This document shows, one piece after another, positions 1 to 7,588 of a DNA stretch of 40,144 nucleotides. Within the stretch, counting starts at the first letter, position 1, and each line of letters opens with the position of its first letter. The stretch is taken from contig JAQBXT010000014.1 in NCBI GenBank assembly GCA_027624175.1, positions 1 through 40,144 of the forward strand. Reading direction: 5' to 3'. This DNA comes from Pseudomonadota bacterium. Its GTDB lineage: Bacteria > Pseudomonadota > Gammaproteobacteria > Burkholderiales > SG8-39. Made by a program: the position numbers and the translations under genes. The notes below the pieces were generated by a model. The model saw only the letters and a list, made by a program, of their open reading frames with translations, was not told the DNA's origin and searched no databases.

Positions 1-7
1 GGCCCGC

Positions 8-775
8 ATGAGCCGCCGGCCGGCGCTCGCGGTGAGCGAAGAGCGCGGCGTGCGCACACTGCATGTCGGCGGCGAGGCGATCCAGAGCTCGATGCGGCTC
101 TCGGATCCCCATGCGCTGGAGCTGGACTACACGCGCTGCATGATGGCCTTCCTGCTGTTTCACCCGCGCCCGCGGCGTGCGCTGAAGATCGGGCTGGGCG
201 GGGGCTCGCTGCCAAAATTCTTCTGGCGGCGATTGCCGTGGCTGCGCACGCGCGTGGTGGAGCTGGATGCGCGCGTGGTGAAGGTGGCGCGCGAGCAGTT
301 CGAACTGCCACCCGACGACGCGCGCCTCAGGGTGGAGATCGGCGATGGCGCCGAGGCGCTGGCGCCCGAATGCTGCGACCTGCTGATCGTGGATGCCTTC
401 GCCGACGAGCATCCGCCGGCGGCGCTGGTGAGCCAGGCGTTTTTCGACGCGGCCTGGCTCGCGCTGCAGGCGCCGGGCGCGCTGGTGATGAACTTGATGA
501 ACGACGACCCGAAGCTCGATGAGCGCCTGCAGCGCGTCGAGCGCGCGTTCGGTGGGGCGGTGCTGGCGTTCCACGCGCTCTATGACCCGAACGTGATCGT
601 CATCGCACTGAAGGGCGCGCCGCCGAGGTTCGACTGGGACCTGCTCAGGAGCCGCGCGCATGCGCTCGAGCGGCGCTATGGGCTGCCGTTCACGCGCTAC
701 GTGCCGCGCTTCAGGCGCATGAACCGGTGCGACGCGCAGGCTCTTATAATCGCGGCACAAGGAGGCGGCGCATGA
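8..775 (+). CDS. Spermidine synthase-like class I methyltransferase-fold protein
   Basis: This 255-residue protein has the Rossmann fold of polyamine aminopropyltransferases. The nucleotide-binding glycine loop GLGGGSL is at about residues 62-68, an acidic strand end (VELDARVV) follows at about 88-95, and a DGAEAL then DLLIVDAF stretch lies where SpeE carries its catalytic Asp loop. The classical D(S/C)(T/S)DP motif is not intact (VDAFADE instead), and the N-terminal beta domain of full SpeE is short. Family membership is well supported, but polyamine synthesis is not. Such proteins are common in betaproteobacteria, usually annotated as spermidine synthase-like or fused to transporters. The ATG is only 7 bases from the window edge, so its ribosome binding site cannot be judged. 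The stop overlaps the next start (ATGA), suggesting coupled translation with the YbhB-type gene. Confidence 0.75.
   Translation: MSRRPALAVSEERGVRTLHVGGEAIQSSMRLSDPHALELDYTRCMMAFLLFHPRPRRALKIGLGGGSLPKFFWRRLPWLRTRVVELDARVVKVAREQFELPPDDARLRVEIGDGAEALAPECCDLLIVDAFADEHPPAALVSQAFFDAAWLALQAPGALVMNLMNDDPKLDERLQRVERAFGGAVLAFHALYDPNVIVIALKGAPPRFDWDLLRSRAHALERRYGLPFTRYVPRFRRMNRCDAQALIIAAQGGGA
745..750 (+). promoter_or_regulatory. Consensus -10 (TATAAT) before the YbhB-type gene
   Basis: A perfect TATAAT lies inside the end of the preceding gene, 21 bases before the ATG at 772. An AAGGAGG ribosome binding site (about 759-765) sits between them. No good -35 is seen 16-18 bases upstream. An internal promoter for the ybhB-TSUP pair is plausible but unproven. 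Confidence 0.35.
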
Positions 776-1401
776 TTCTGAGCAGCGACAGCTTCATGGA
801 AAAAGGCGCGATTCCCGGGCGCTGTGCGTTCGCGGTGGCGGATGCGGCCACGCACGTCAAGCTCTCGGACAATCGCAATCCGCACCTGGCGTGGAAGGAC
901 CTGCCCGCGGGCACGAAGTCGCTCGCGCTGGTGTGCTGCGACAGCGACGTGCCCTCCAAGCCCGACGACGTCAACAAGGCGGATCGCCAGATCCCGGCGA
1001 CGCTGCCGCGCACGGATTTCTACCATTGGTTGCTGGTGGACCTGAAGCGCGAGGCCGGGCCGATCCGCGAGGGCGAGTTCTCCAACGGCGTCACCGCGGG
1101 CGGGAAATCCGGGCCGGCGGGAACGCGCGGCACGCGCCAGGGCGTGAACGACTACACGGCGTGGTTCTCAGGCGACAAGGACATGGTGGGGGACTACTAC
1201 GGCTACGACGGGCCCTGCCCGCCGTGGAACGATTCCATCGTGCACCGCTACGTGTTCACGCTGTACGCGCTGGACGTGGAGATCTGTCCGGTGGGCGAGG
1301 TGTTTCACGGTGCGGACCTGCTGCAGGCGATCCGGCCGCATGTGCTGGACAGCGCAAAAATCACCGGCGTGTATTCGCTCAACCCGGCGGTGAAAACCTG
1401 A
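772..1401 (+). CDS. YbhB/YbcL family PEBP (Raf kinase inhibitor-like) protein
   Basis: This is a 209-residue phosphatidylethanolamine-binding-protein family member. The ligand-pocket motifs are visible: SLALVCCDSDVPS early, a central HWLLVDL segment, and the late HRYVFTLYAL stretch matching the family's G-x-x-R-Y-x-F strand. The protein is longer than E. coli YbhB (158 residues) because of insertions, including a tyrosine-rich YYGYDGP loop. No signal peptide is seen, so it is probably cytoplasmic. Bacterial members have no firm biochemical role. An ATG further upstream would extend it into the previous gene. I chose 772 because AAGGAGG precedes it at ideal spacing and it gives an ATGA overlap. 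Its stop overlaps the likely CTG start of the permease gene. Confidence 0.85.
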   Translation: MILSSDSFMEKGAIPGRCAFAVADAATHVKLSDNRNPHLAWKDLPAGTKSLALVCCDSDVPSKPDDVNKADRQIPATLPRTDFYHWLLVDLKREAGPIREGEFSNGVTAGGKSGPAGTRGTRQGVNDYTAWFSGDKDMVGDYYGYDGPCPPWNDSIVHRYVFTLYALDVEICPVGEVFHGADLLQAIRPHVLDSAKITGVYSLNPAVKT

Positions 1402-2147
1402 GCGAACTGCTCGGCGGGCAGTGGGAACTGCTCGTTCTGATTCCGATTGCCTTTGCCGGGGCCCTGGTGTTCGGACTCACCGGCTTCGGTTCGGCGCTGA
1501 TCACCATTCCCCTGGCGACGCATTTCGTGCCGCTGCAGTTCGCGCTGGCGCTGTTTGCGCTGGCGGACCTGTCGGGCGCGCTGCGCGTGGGCTTCGAGAA
1601 GCCCAAGAACGCGGTGAAGGCGGAGTGGACGCGGCTGGTGCCGATGATCCTGGTAGGCACCGCGCTCGGGGTCACGCTGCTGGTCAACATGCCGCGTGCG
1701 GCGGGGATGTTCGCGCTCGGGGCGTTCGTCTTCGGCCACGCGCTCTACAGCCTGTTCCGGCACGAATCGGGACGGATGATTGCCGCCGGCTGGGCATGGG
1801 TCGCCGGACTCGCGGGCGGCATCACCAGCACGGTATTCGGTGCGGGCGGTCCGCCTTACGCGATCTACCTGTCGCAGCGCGGGCTGACCAAGGAACAGTT
1901 TCGCGCCACCATGGGATTCGCCACGCTCACCAGCATCTCGCTGCGCGTGACGGCGTTCCTGCTGACCGGGTTGCTGCTCGACCTGAAGGTTTGGCTGCTG
2001 GCGATCGGCGTGGTGCCCGCGGCGCAACTCGGCATCTACCTGGCGCAGCGCATGTTCCTGAAGATTCCGCGCGAGCAGTTGCTGCGCGCGGTGGCGGTGG
2101 TGCTGCTGGCGACGGGGGGCAGCCTGGTGGTGCGCTCGCTCGGCTAG
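1398..2147 (+). CDS. TSUP (TauE/SafE) family membrane permease with probable CTG start
   Basis: The product is a hydrophobic 249-residue protein with about seven or eight membrane segments. It has the two TSUP repeat signatures: GLTGFGSALITIPL near the N-terminus and GGITSTVFGAGGPPYAIYL in the second half. The family exports or imports sulfite, sulfoacetate and other organic anions; the substrate cannot be told. No ATG, GTG or TTG lies in frame near the N-terminus: the nearest downstream GTG (1467) would cut into the first membrane helix. The best start is CTG at 1398, which overlaps the previous stop (CTGA) and follows GGCGGTGA at Shine-Dalgarno distance. The stop TAG shares CTAG with the convergent cfa stop. 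Confidence 0.85.
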   Translation: MSELLGGQWELLVLIPIAFAGALVFGLTGFGSALITIPLATHFVPLQFALALFALADLSGALRVGFEKPKNAVKAEWTRLVPMILVGTALGVTLLVNMPRAAGMFALGAFVFGHALYSLFRHESGRMIAAGWAWVAGLAGGITSTVFGAGGPPYAIYLSQRGLTKEQFRATMGFATLTSISLRVTAFLLTGLLLDLKVWLLAIGVVPAAQLGIYLAQRMFLKIPREQLLRAVAVVLLATGGSLVVRSLG

Positions 2148-3352
2148 CCGCCGTACATGTAATCCCGGGTCCAAGGCAACGGGCTCCTGCGCGGATCCCC
2201 GCTTTTCACCGCCAGCACCTGCTGGATCGACACCCAGCCGCACTCGAACGCATGCGCGCACCCCGCAAGATAGGTGCGCCAGATGCGCAGCCGCTTGTCG
2301 CCCGTAAACGCCCGTGCCTGGTCCAGCTTGCCCTCCAGCCGCTCGCTCCACCGGCTCAGCGTCCTGGCGTAATGCAGCCGCAGGGTTTCGCTGTCCATCA
2401 CTTCCATGCCGGCCGCGCCCATCTCCTTGAACACCAGCGACAGATGCGGCAGTTCACCGTGCGGGAACACGTACCTCTCGATGAACTCCCCCCCGCCCAT
2501 GCCGACCGGGCGGCTGTCGGGGTCGACCGAGGTGATGCCGTGGTTCAGCACGATGCCGCCGTCGGCGAGCAGGCGCCGGATGGCGCCGAAATACACCGGC
2601 AGGTTCTTCAAGCCCACGTGCTCGAACATGCCGACCGAAGCGATCTTGTCGAACAATTCCTCGCCGGGCACATCGCGGTAGTCCTTCAGCAGGACCTGGC
2701 ACTTGTCCTCCAGCCCCGCCGCGCGGATGCGCTCGTTGGCGAGCGCGTGCTGGTTCTTCGACAGGGTAATCCCGGTTGCGGTCGCGCCGTAGCGCTCGGC
2801 GGCGTGCATCGCCAGCGCACCCCAGCCGCAGCCGATGTCGAGGAAGCGGTCGCCGGGCTGCAGGCGCAGCTTGCGGCAGATGTGGTCGAGCTTTTGCGCC
2901 TGCGCGTCGTCGATGCTTTCTGCGCCGCTCTTAAAGTAGGCGCAGGAATAAACCATGCGCCGGTCGAGCCACAGGGCGTAGAAGTCGTTGGAGACATCGT
3001 AGTGGTAGCTGATGGCGTCGGCGTCGCGCTCCTTCGAATGCGCGCTGCGCAGCCATGGCAGCCGGCCTTTGCGCGCCGGACCCCACTTCAGCGCCAGGCC
3101 TGCGGCGACCTGCATCGCGTCGGCCATCGGCCCGTCGACCTCAAGGTGGCCCTCGATGTAGGCTTCGGCGAGTTTGGCGAGGTCGGCGTCGACGAAAAAG
3201 CGCAGTGCCGCGGGATCGGGCACGCGCAGGGTGACGGTGGGATGCGCGCCGAGGTCGTAGCGCTTGCCGTTCCAGAGCTCGATTGCGGCGGGCAGGCTGG
3301 CGCCGGCGCGGAACTCGCCGACCATCCTTTCGATGCGCGATTCGATCAGCAT
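2144..3352 (-). CDS. cfa: Cyclopropane-fatty-acyl-phospholipid synthase
   Basis: This enzyme adds a methylene group from S-adenosylmethionine across the cis double bond of membrane phospholipid acyl chains, a typical stationary-phase or stress change. The 402-residue protein matches the family's length. The SAM-binding loop LDIGCGWG is at residues 171-178. The conserved cysteine of the YSCAYF motif is residue 137, corresponding to Cys139 of E. coli CFA synthase. SYHYDVSNDFY lies just before, and the C-terminal substrate domain has LHYARTLSRW. It is the last gene of a six-gene minus-strand set, starting 4 bases after the glutathione reductase stop. No strong ribosome binding site is seen, so translation may be coupled to the upstream gene. 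The stop shares CTAG with the convergent permease gene. Confidence 0.95.
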   Translation of the reverse strand: MLIESRIERMVGEFRAGASLPAAIELWNGKRYDLGAHPTVTLRVPDPAALRFFVDADLAKLAEAYIEGHLEVDGPMADAMQVAAGLALKWGPARKGRLPWLRSAHSKERDADAISYHYDVSNDFYALWLDRRMVYSCAYFKSGAESIDDAQAQKLDHICRKLRLQPGDRFLDIGCGWGALAMHAAERYGATATGITLSKNQHALANERIRAAGLEDKCQVLLKDYRDVPGEELFDKIASVGMFEHVGLKNLPVYFGAIRRLLADGGIVLNHGITSVDPDSRPVGMGGGEFIERYVFPHGELPHLSLVFKEMGAAGMEVMDSETLRLHYARTLSRWSERLEGKLDQARAFTGDKRLRIWRTYLAGCAHAFECGWVSIQQVLAVKSGDPRRSPLPWTRDYMYGG

Positions 3353-3356
3353 GCCG

Positions 3357-4697
3357 CTAGGCGGATTTGTCCCTCATGGTAACGAATTCTTCCGCCGCGG
3401 TGGGGTGGATGCCGATGGTGGCGTCGAACTGGGCTTTGGTGGCGCCCAGCTTCACCGCAATGGCCACCCCCTGAATGATCTCGCCGGCCTCCGGGCCAAG
3501 CATGTGCGCGCCAAGCACGCGCTGCGATTCAGCATCCACCACCAGCTTCATGAACGTGCGCTCCTCGTGCCCGCCGAGCGTGTGCTTGAGCGCGCGGAAC
3601 GCAGACTTGTAGATATCGACCTTGCCGTGGCGCGCGCGCGCCTGCTCCTCCGAGAGCCCCACGGTGGCGAGGTTGGGATCGGAGAACACCGCGGTGGCGA
3701 CGTTTTCGTGGTCCATCGCCGTCGGCTGGTGGTCGAACAGTGTTTTCGCCAGCGCCATGCCCTCGGCGGTGGCTACCGGCGTGAGATTGAGCCGGTTGGT
3801 GATGTCGCCGATGGCGTGGATGGAATCCACCGAGCTCTTCGCGTACGCATCGACGATCACCGCGCCGTCGGCGCCGAGCTTCACGCCCGCGGCCTCCAGC
3901 CCGAGGCCGGCAGTGTTCGGCTTGCGCCCGGTGGCGAACATCACGAGGTCCACGTCCTGCGCGGTGCCGTCCTCAAAAGTGACGCGGACGCCCGGCTCCA
4001 GCTGCGCCGGATTGGCCTGCAGCCGCAGCGTCACGCCCTTCTTGCGCATTTCCTCCGCCAGGCGCTCGCCCAGGTCCGCGTCGAAGCCGCGCATCAGCCG
4101 CGCGCCGCGGTAGGCGAGCGTGGTCTCGACCCCCAGGCCGTTGAAGATCGACGCGAACTCCACCGCGATGTAGCCCCCGCCCACCACCAGGGCGCGTCGC
4201 GGCAGCTGGTCCAGATGGAAGGCTTCGTTGGAGGTGATCGCCAGCTCGCGCCCGGGAATCGCCGGCACCTGCGGCCAGGACCCGGCGGCAACGAGGATGT
4301 GGCGCGCCGTGTGGCGCTCGCCGTTCACCTGCACCGTGTGCGCATCGAGCACCGCGGCGCGCCCGCGCAGGATGCGCACGCCGGCCCCGGCGAGCGCGTT
4401 CTCGTACACGCCGTTCAGGCGCGCGATCTCGCGGTCCTTGTTGGCGAGCAGCACGTTCCAGTCGAAACGCGGCTCGCCCACCATCCAGCCGAAGCTGCGC
4501 GCCACCTCGAAATCCTCGCGATAGTGCGCGGCGTAGGCGAAGAGCTTTTTCGGGATGCAGCCGACGTTGACGCAGGTGCCGCCGAAGCGGCCCGATTCAG
4601 CGACCGCGACGCGCGCGCCGTACCCGGCGGCAACGCGACTCGCGCGCACGCCACCCGAGCCGCCGCCGATGGTAAAGAGATCGAAGTCGAACGTCAG
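3357..4697 (-). CDS. gor: Glutathione-disulfide reductase with probable CTG start
   Basis: This NADPH-dependent flavoenzyme reduces glutathione disulfide in the cytoplasm. From a CTG at 4697 the protein has 446 residues and begins (M)TFDFDLFTIGGGSGG, the normal family start with an intact FAD-binding glycine motif. The redox pair CVNVGC then falls at Cys42 and Cys47, exactly as in E. coli Gor. The second nucleotide-binding motif is VVGGGYIAVEFA. The segment YRGARLMRGFD carries arginines typical of NADPH selectivity, and HPTAAEE at the C-terminus holds the active-site base. The only ordinary start codon nearby is a GTG at 4649, which would delete the FAD motif. An in-frame TAG lies six codons before the CTG, so no upstream start exists. 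It is the fifth gene of the minus-strand set. Confidence 0.93.
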   Translation of the reverse strand: MTFDFDLFTIGGGSGGVRASRVAAGYGARVAVAESGRFGGTCVNVGCIPKKLFAYAAHYREDFEVARSFGWMVGEPRFDWNVLLANKDREIARLNGVYENALAGAGVRILRGRAAVLDAHTVQVNGERHTARHILVAAGSWPQVPAIPGRELAITSNEAFHLDQLPRRALVVGGGYIAVEFASIFNGLGVETTLAYRGARLMRGFDADLGERLAEEMRKKGVTLRLQANPAQLEPGVRVTFEDGTAQDVDLVMFATGRKPNTAGLGLEAAGVKLGADGAVIVDAYAKSSVDSIHAIGDITNRLNLTPVATAEGMALAKTLFDHQPTAMDHENVATAVFSDPNLATVGLSEEQARARHGKVDIYKSAFRALKHTLGGHEERTFMKLVVDAESQRVLGAHMLGPEAGEIIQGVAIAVKLGATKAQFDATIGIHPTAAEEFVTMRDKSA

Positions 4698-4712
4698 CTT
4701 GCTGGGGTGACG

Positions 4713-4979
4713 CTACTGCAGATTTGGGAGATTGATCTCCACCAGCTCGAGCTGCGCCGACAGTGCCTTCTGGTCGGGCTGGTCGGCGAGCCCCTTGAGG
4801 GCACTGCGCACCAACTGCTCCAGCTGCGCGCGCGGCGCGCCCTCGAACCCGGCGAACATCTGCGCCAGCTCGGCGAGGCCGGCGGCCTGCACGGCGTCGC
4901 GAATCTGGCCCAGGCGCTGCTCGATGCCCGCGCGGTCCAGATTGGTGACCAACTTCAGCGTCTTGTCGTGCGTGCTCAT
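4713..4979 (-). CDS. Conserved-looking 88-residue protein of unknown function
   Basis: A small acidic, mostly helical protein: leucine-, alanine- and glutamine-rich, without cysteines, signal peptide or membrane segment. I do not recognise the family. It has a good GAGGAG ribosome binding site 6 bases before its ATG. It sits 18 bases after the NUDIX-MBL gene and 15 bases before the CTG of gor, in a tight same-strand array, which supports it as a real gene. The heptad-like spacing of Leu and Ala suggests a short helical bundle. The context (redox and CoA-related genes) does not identify a role. Confidence 0.7.
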   Translation of the reverse strand: MSTHDKTLKLVTNLDRAGIEQRLGQIRDAVQAAGLAELAQMFAGFEGAPRAQLEQLVRSALKGLADQPDQKALSAQLELVEINLPNLQ

Positions 4980-4997
4980 CGCGCGCTCCTCGGGCAG

Positions 4998-6665
4998 TCA
5001 GCCTGCGACCGAAGATTGTACCAGCGTGTAGTGCTCGTCCGCGGCGCGCACGCGGCCCTCGGCCGCGAGCTTGCCCAGATGCGCTGCGAGCGAGCGCATC
5101 GCCACGCCGTGCAGGCGCGGCTGCACGTCGTCGTACACCGCGAGCACCAGCTCCTCGAGCGTTGGCGCGCGCAGGCGCGCCAGCGCCGAGAGCACCTTGG
5201 ACTCGCGCGCCAGGCGGTGGCGGATCAGGCGGCGCGCCTCACGATGCGGCTCGCCGATCAGGTAGCCGTGGCCCGGCGCCAGGATCAGGATGTCCTCGCC
5301 GAGCAGCAGCTCGAGAGAATCGAGGTAGGCGCGCATGTCGCCGTCGGGCGGATTGATCACCACGGTGGAGCCCTGCATCACGTGGTCGCCGGTGAACAGC
5401 ATGCGCGTGTTCTCAAGCAGGTAGCAAAGGTGGTTGGACGCGTGCCCCGGCGTGTGCAGCGCGCGCAGCGTCAGGCCGCCGAGCATCAGCCGGTCGCCGT
5501 GCTCGAGCACGCGCTCGGGCGCGAAGCTGGCGTCCTGGCCAGGATGCGCGGGCGCCGGTCGCCCGATGAGCACCGCGCCGGTGGCTGCCTTGATTGCCGC
5601 CGCGGCGGGCGAGTGGTCCAGGTGCGTGTGGGTGCACAGCACCCAGCGGATGCGGCCCGCCCCGGCGGCGAGCACCGCAGCAACGTGAGCGTCGATCGCC
5701 GGGCCCGGGTCGATGACTGCGAGATCCTGGTCGCCGACCAGGTAGGTATTGGTGCCGGGCCCGGTCATCATGCCGGGATTGGGCGCGATGATGCGCGTCA
5801 CGTACGGATCGAGGCGCTTTGCCACCCCGGGCTCGAGCGCGATATTGGTCTGCCCGGCTTCGTCCGGATCGCTCCAGTGGATCTCGAAGTACTGCGGGTC
5901 GCGGCGCCGGAACAGCGCCGCCGCGCCGTCGGGGCCCAGCGCCCAGCAGGCGCGGTTGGTCTCGACCTCGGCCTCGCGCGCGTGCTCGAGCGCGTCGCGC
6001 GCGCGCGCGAAGCGCGTGAGGTCCGCCAGCGTGTTCTTGGTGGCGAACACCAGTTCCATCTCGCCGCGCCCCTCGCGCTCGATGGCCTCCTGCGGCCGCA
6101 GCCACAGGCTCGAGATCAGCTCGCTGCCGTCGTGCGAACCTGCCTGCTGCGCGGGCGCCAGCGCGAGGAAAAAGCGCGTGTCGAAGCGCCGCGCGCGGCC
6201 CGGCGCGGTGATCCAGTGGCCGAAGTAGGCCAGGTCGCCCGCGCGCAGCAGCAGGCGCTCGCGCTCGAGAAAATCGGCGAACGTCAGCTTGCCCGCGTGC
6301 AGCGCGGCGCGGTAGTGTGCGAGCTGCGCGGCGCGCGCCGCGTCCACCGGCCGCCCGTTCTCGCCTTCGGCGAGCAGGATGCCGGCCTCCTCGAAACACT
6401 CGCGCACCGCCGCCACCCAGTAGCCCAGCCCGCCGACCTCCACGCCGAGGCGCGCGTTCGCTTCAGCGTCGGACAGGCCGGCGACGCGGCGCAGCACGCG
6501 GATGTCCTGGTCGGTCTTGTCGAGCGCGCCGCCCGGGAACACGTGAGCGCCGGCGAGGAACGCCGCGCTCTTCGTGCGCTGCAGGAGGAAGGCCTCGGGC
6601 CCCAGGCTGCCGTCGCGCAGCAGCAGCACCGTGGCGGCGGGACGCGCGACAAGCTTGTCCGTCAT
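4998..6665 (-). CDS. NUDIX hydrolase fused to a LACTB2-like metallo-beta-lactamase-fold hydrolase
   Basis: A 555-residue two-domain protein. Residues about 8-245 are a NUDIX domain of the NUDT19/RP2 type: FPGGALD at 43-49, then an insertion, then the metal-binding core REcFEEAGIL at 88-97. Human NUDT19 relatives cleave CoA and acyl-CoA. Residues about 285-500 are a metallo-beta-lactamase-fold domain. It opens with NPGMMTGPGTNTYLVG and carries the metal ligands H346-x-H348-x-D350-H351, H408 (HTPGH), D427 (TGDH) and H466 (APGHG). A C-terminal winged-helix segment follows, as in LACTB2-type enzymes. Both active sites look intact. The gene starts one base after the SDR stop. The reaction that links the two domains is unknown; nucleotide or CoA derivative breakdown is an inference. 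Confidence 0.9.
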   Translation of the reverse strand: MTDKLVARPAATVLLLRDGSLGPEAFLLQRTKSAAFLAGAHVFPGGALDKTDQDIRVLRRVAGLSDAEANARLGVEVGGLGYWVAAVRECFEEAGILLAEGENGRPVDAARAAQLAHYRAALHAGKLTFADFLERERLLLRAGDLAYFGHWITAPGRARRFDTRFFLALAPAQQAGSHDGSELISSLWLRPQEAIEREGRGEMELVFATKNTLADLTRFARARDALEHAREAEVETNRACWALGPDGAAALFRRRDPQYFEIHWSDPDEAGQTNIALEPGVAKRLDPYVTRIIAPNPGMMTGPGTNTYLVGDQDLAVIDPGPAIDAHVAAVLAAGAGRIRWVLCTHTHLDHSPAAAAIKAATGAVLIGRPAPAHPGQDASFAPERVLEHGDRLMLGGLTLRALHTPGHASNHLCYLLENTRMLFTGDHVMQGSTVVINPPDGDMRAYLDSLELLLGEDILILAPGHGYLIGEPHREARRLIRHRLARESKVLSALARLRAPTLEELVLAVYDDVQPRLHGVAMRSLAAHLGKLAAEGRVRAADEHYTLVQSSVAG

Positions 6666-6666
6666 C

Positions 6667-7542
6667 TCAGGCGGCCCGGCCGGCGCGGTCCTTGTCGTTC
6701 TGCGCCTTGATCGACTCGCGCGCCTTGGTCCAGTCGGCGTCGCTCATCTTGTCCAGTTCCGTGAAGTAGGCGCCGGTGGCGAGGTAGCCGCCGCCGTCGA
6801 TGGCGATGGTCTCGCCGGTGAGCCACTCGCATCCGTCGGCCATCAGGAAGGCGGCGAGGTTCTGCAGTTCGGACATCTCGCCCACGCGCCGCATCGGATT
6901 CATCTTCGACGATTCGCCGAAGCTCGCGCCGGGCCTGAGGCGTTTGGTCGCGCCCTCGGTGGGGAAGGGTCCCGGCGCGATGGCGTTGAGGCGGATGCCG
7001 TGCTTGCCCCATTCCACGGCGAGCGACTTGGTCATCACGTGCAGCCCGGCCTTGGACATCGCCGAGGGCACGACGTAAGGAGACCCGGTCCACACCCAGG
7101 TCACCAGGATCGAAATCACCGAGCCCTTGTGGCCGCCCTCGATCCAGCGCTTGCCCACCGAGTGCGTGACGTAGAAGCTGCCGTGGAACACGATGTTGGC
7201 AATGGCGTTGAAGCCATTGGGCGTCAGGTCCTTGGTCGGGCTGATGAAGTTCCCGGCGGCGTTGTTCACCAGGCCGGTGAGCGGGCCGGACTCGTCCCAG
7301 ATGCGCTGCGCCATCGCGTCCACCGCGGCGTAGTCGCGGATGTCCACCGCGTGCGTGCGCACCTTGCCGCCGTGCTTGGCGGTGAGTTCCCTGGCGGTCG
7401 CGTCGAGCACACCGCCGCGCCGGCCCGCGATCCACAGGTCGGCGCCGAGTTCGAGGTAGCGGGCGGCGATCTCCTTGCCCAGGCCGGTGCCGCCGCCCGT
7501 GATGAGGATGTTCTTGCCCTTGAGCAGGCCGTCCTGGAACAT
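6667..7542 (-). CDS. SDR family oxidoreductase resembling mitochondrial-type 2,4-dienoyl-CoA reductase
   Basis: A 291-residue short-chain dehydrogenase with the dinucleotide motif TGGGTGLG at 15-22, NNAAG at 93-97, and a DECR-type active-site segment ending VVPSAMSKAG. As in human DECR1, the usual YxxxK is replaced by SxxxK (Ser160, Lys164). In DECR1 the catalytic Tyr lies about eleven residues earlier; here that position is Trp149 (TWVWTGS), confirmed at the codon level (TGG). The later LNAIAPGPFPTEGA and the C-terminal IDGGGYL also match the family. The expected role is NADPH-dependent reduction of polyunsaturated acyl-CoA intermediates, but the missing Tyr leaves activity uncertain. A strong AAGGAG ribosome binding site precedes the ATG. 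Confidence 0.85.
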   Translation of the reverse strand: MFQDGLLKGKNILITGGGTGLGKEIAARYLELGADLWIAGRRGGVLDATARELTAKHGGKVRTHAVDIRDYAAVDAMAQRIWDESGPLTGLVNNAAGNFISPTKDLTPNGFNAIANIVFHGSFYVTHSVGKRWIEGGHKGSVISILVTWVWTGSPYVVPSAMSKAGLHVMTKSLAVEWGKHGIRLNAIAPGPFPTEGATKRLRPGASFGESSKMNPMRRVGEMSELQNLAAFLMADGCEWLTGETIAIDGGGYLATGAYFTELDKMSDADWTKARESIKAQNDKDRAGRAA

Positions 7543-7588
7543 GCACTTCTCCTTGAGGGGGAGCGCATATTCTAAGTGCTGCGAGCGG

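Noticed and set aside
1305-2351. A minus-strand open frame of 348 codons antisense to the TSUP permease gene
   Set aside because: Its composition (Arg, Gln, His, Ala) is that of a shadow frame; the permease has family motifs and membrane helices on the other strand.
3264-6710. A very long plus-strand open frame (1148 codons) antisense to gor and the NUDIX-MBL gene
   Set aside because: The minus strand carries two clearly conserved enzymes with intact motifs. The plus frame is Arg/Ala/His-rich with no recognisable domain, typical of the antisense of GC-rich genes.
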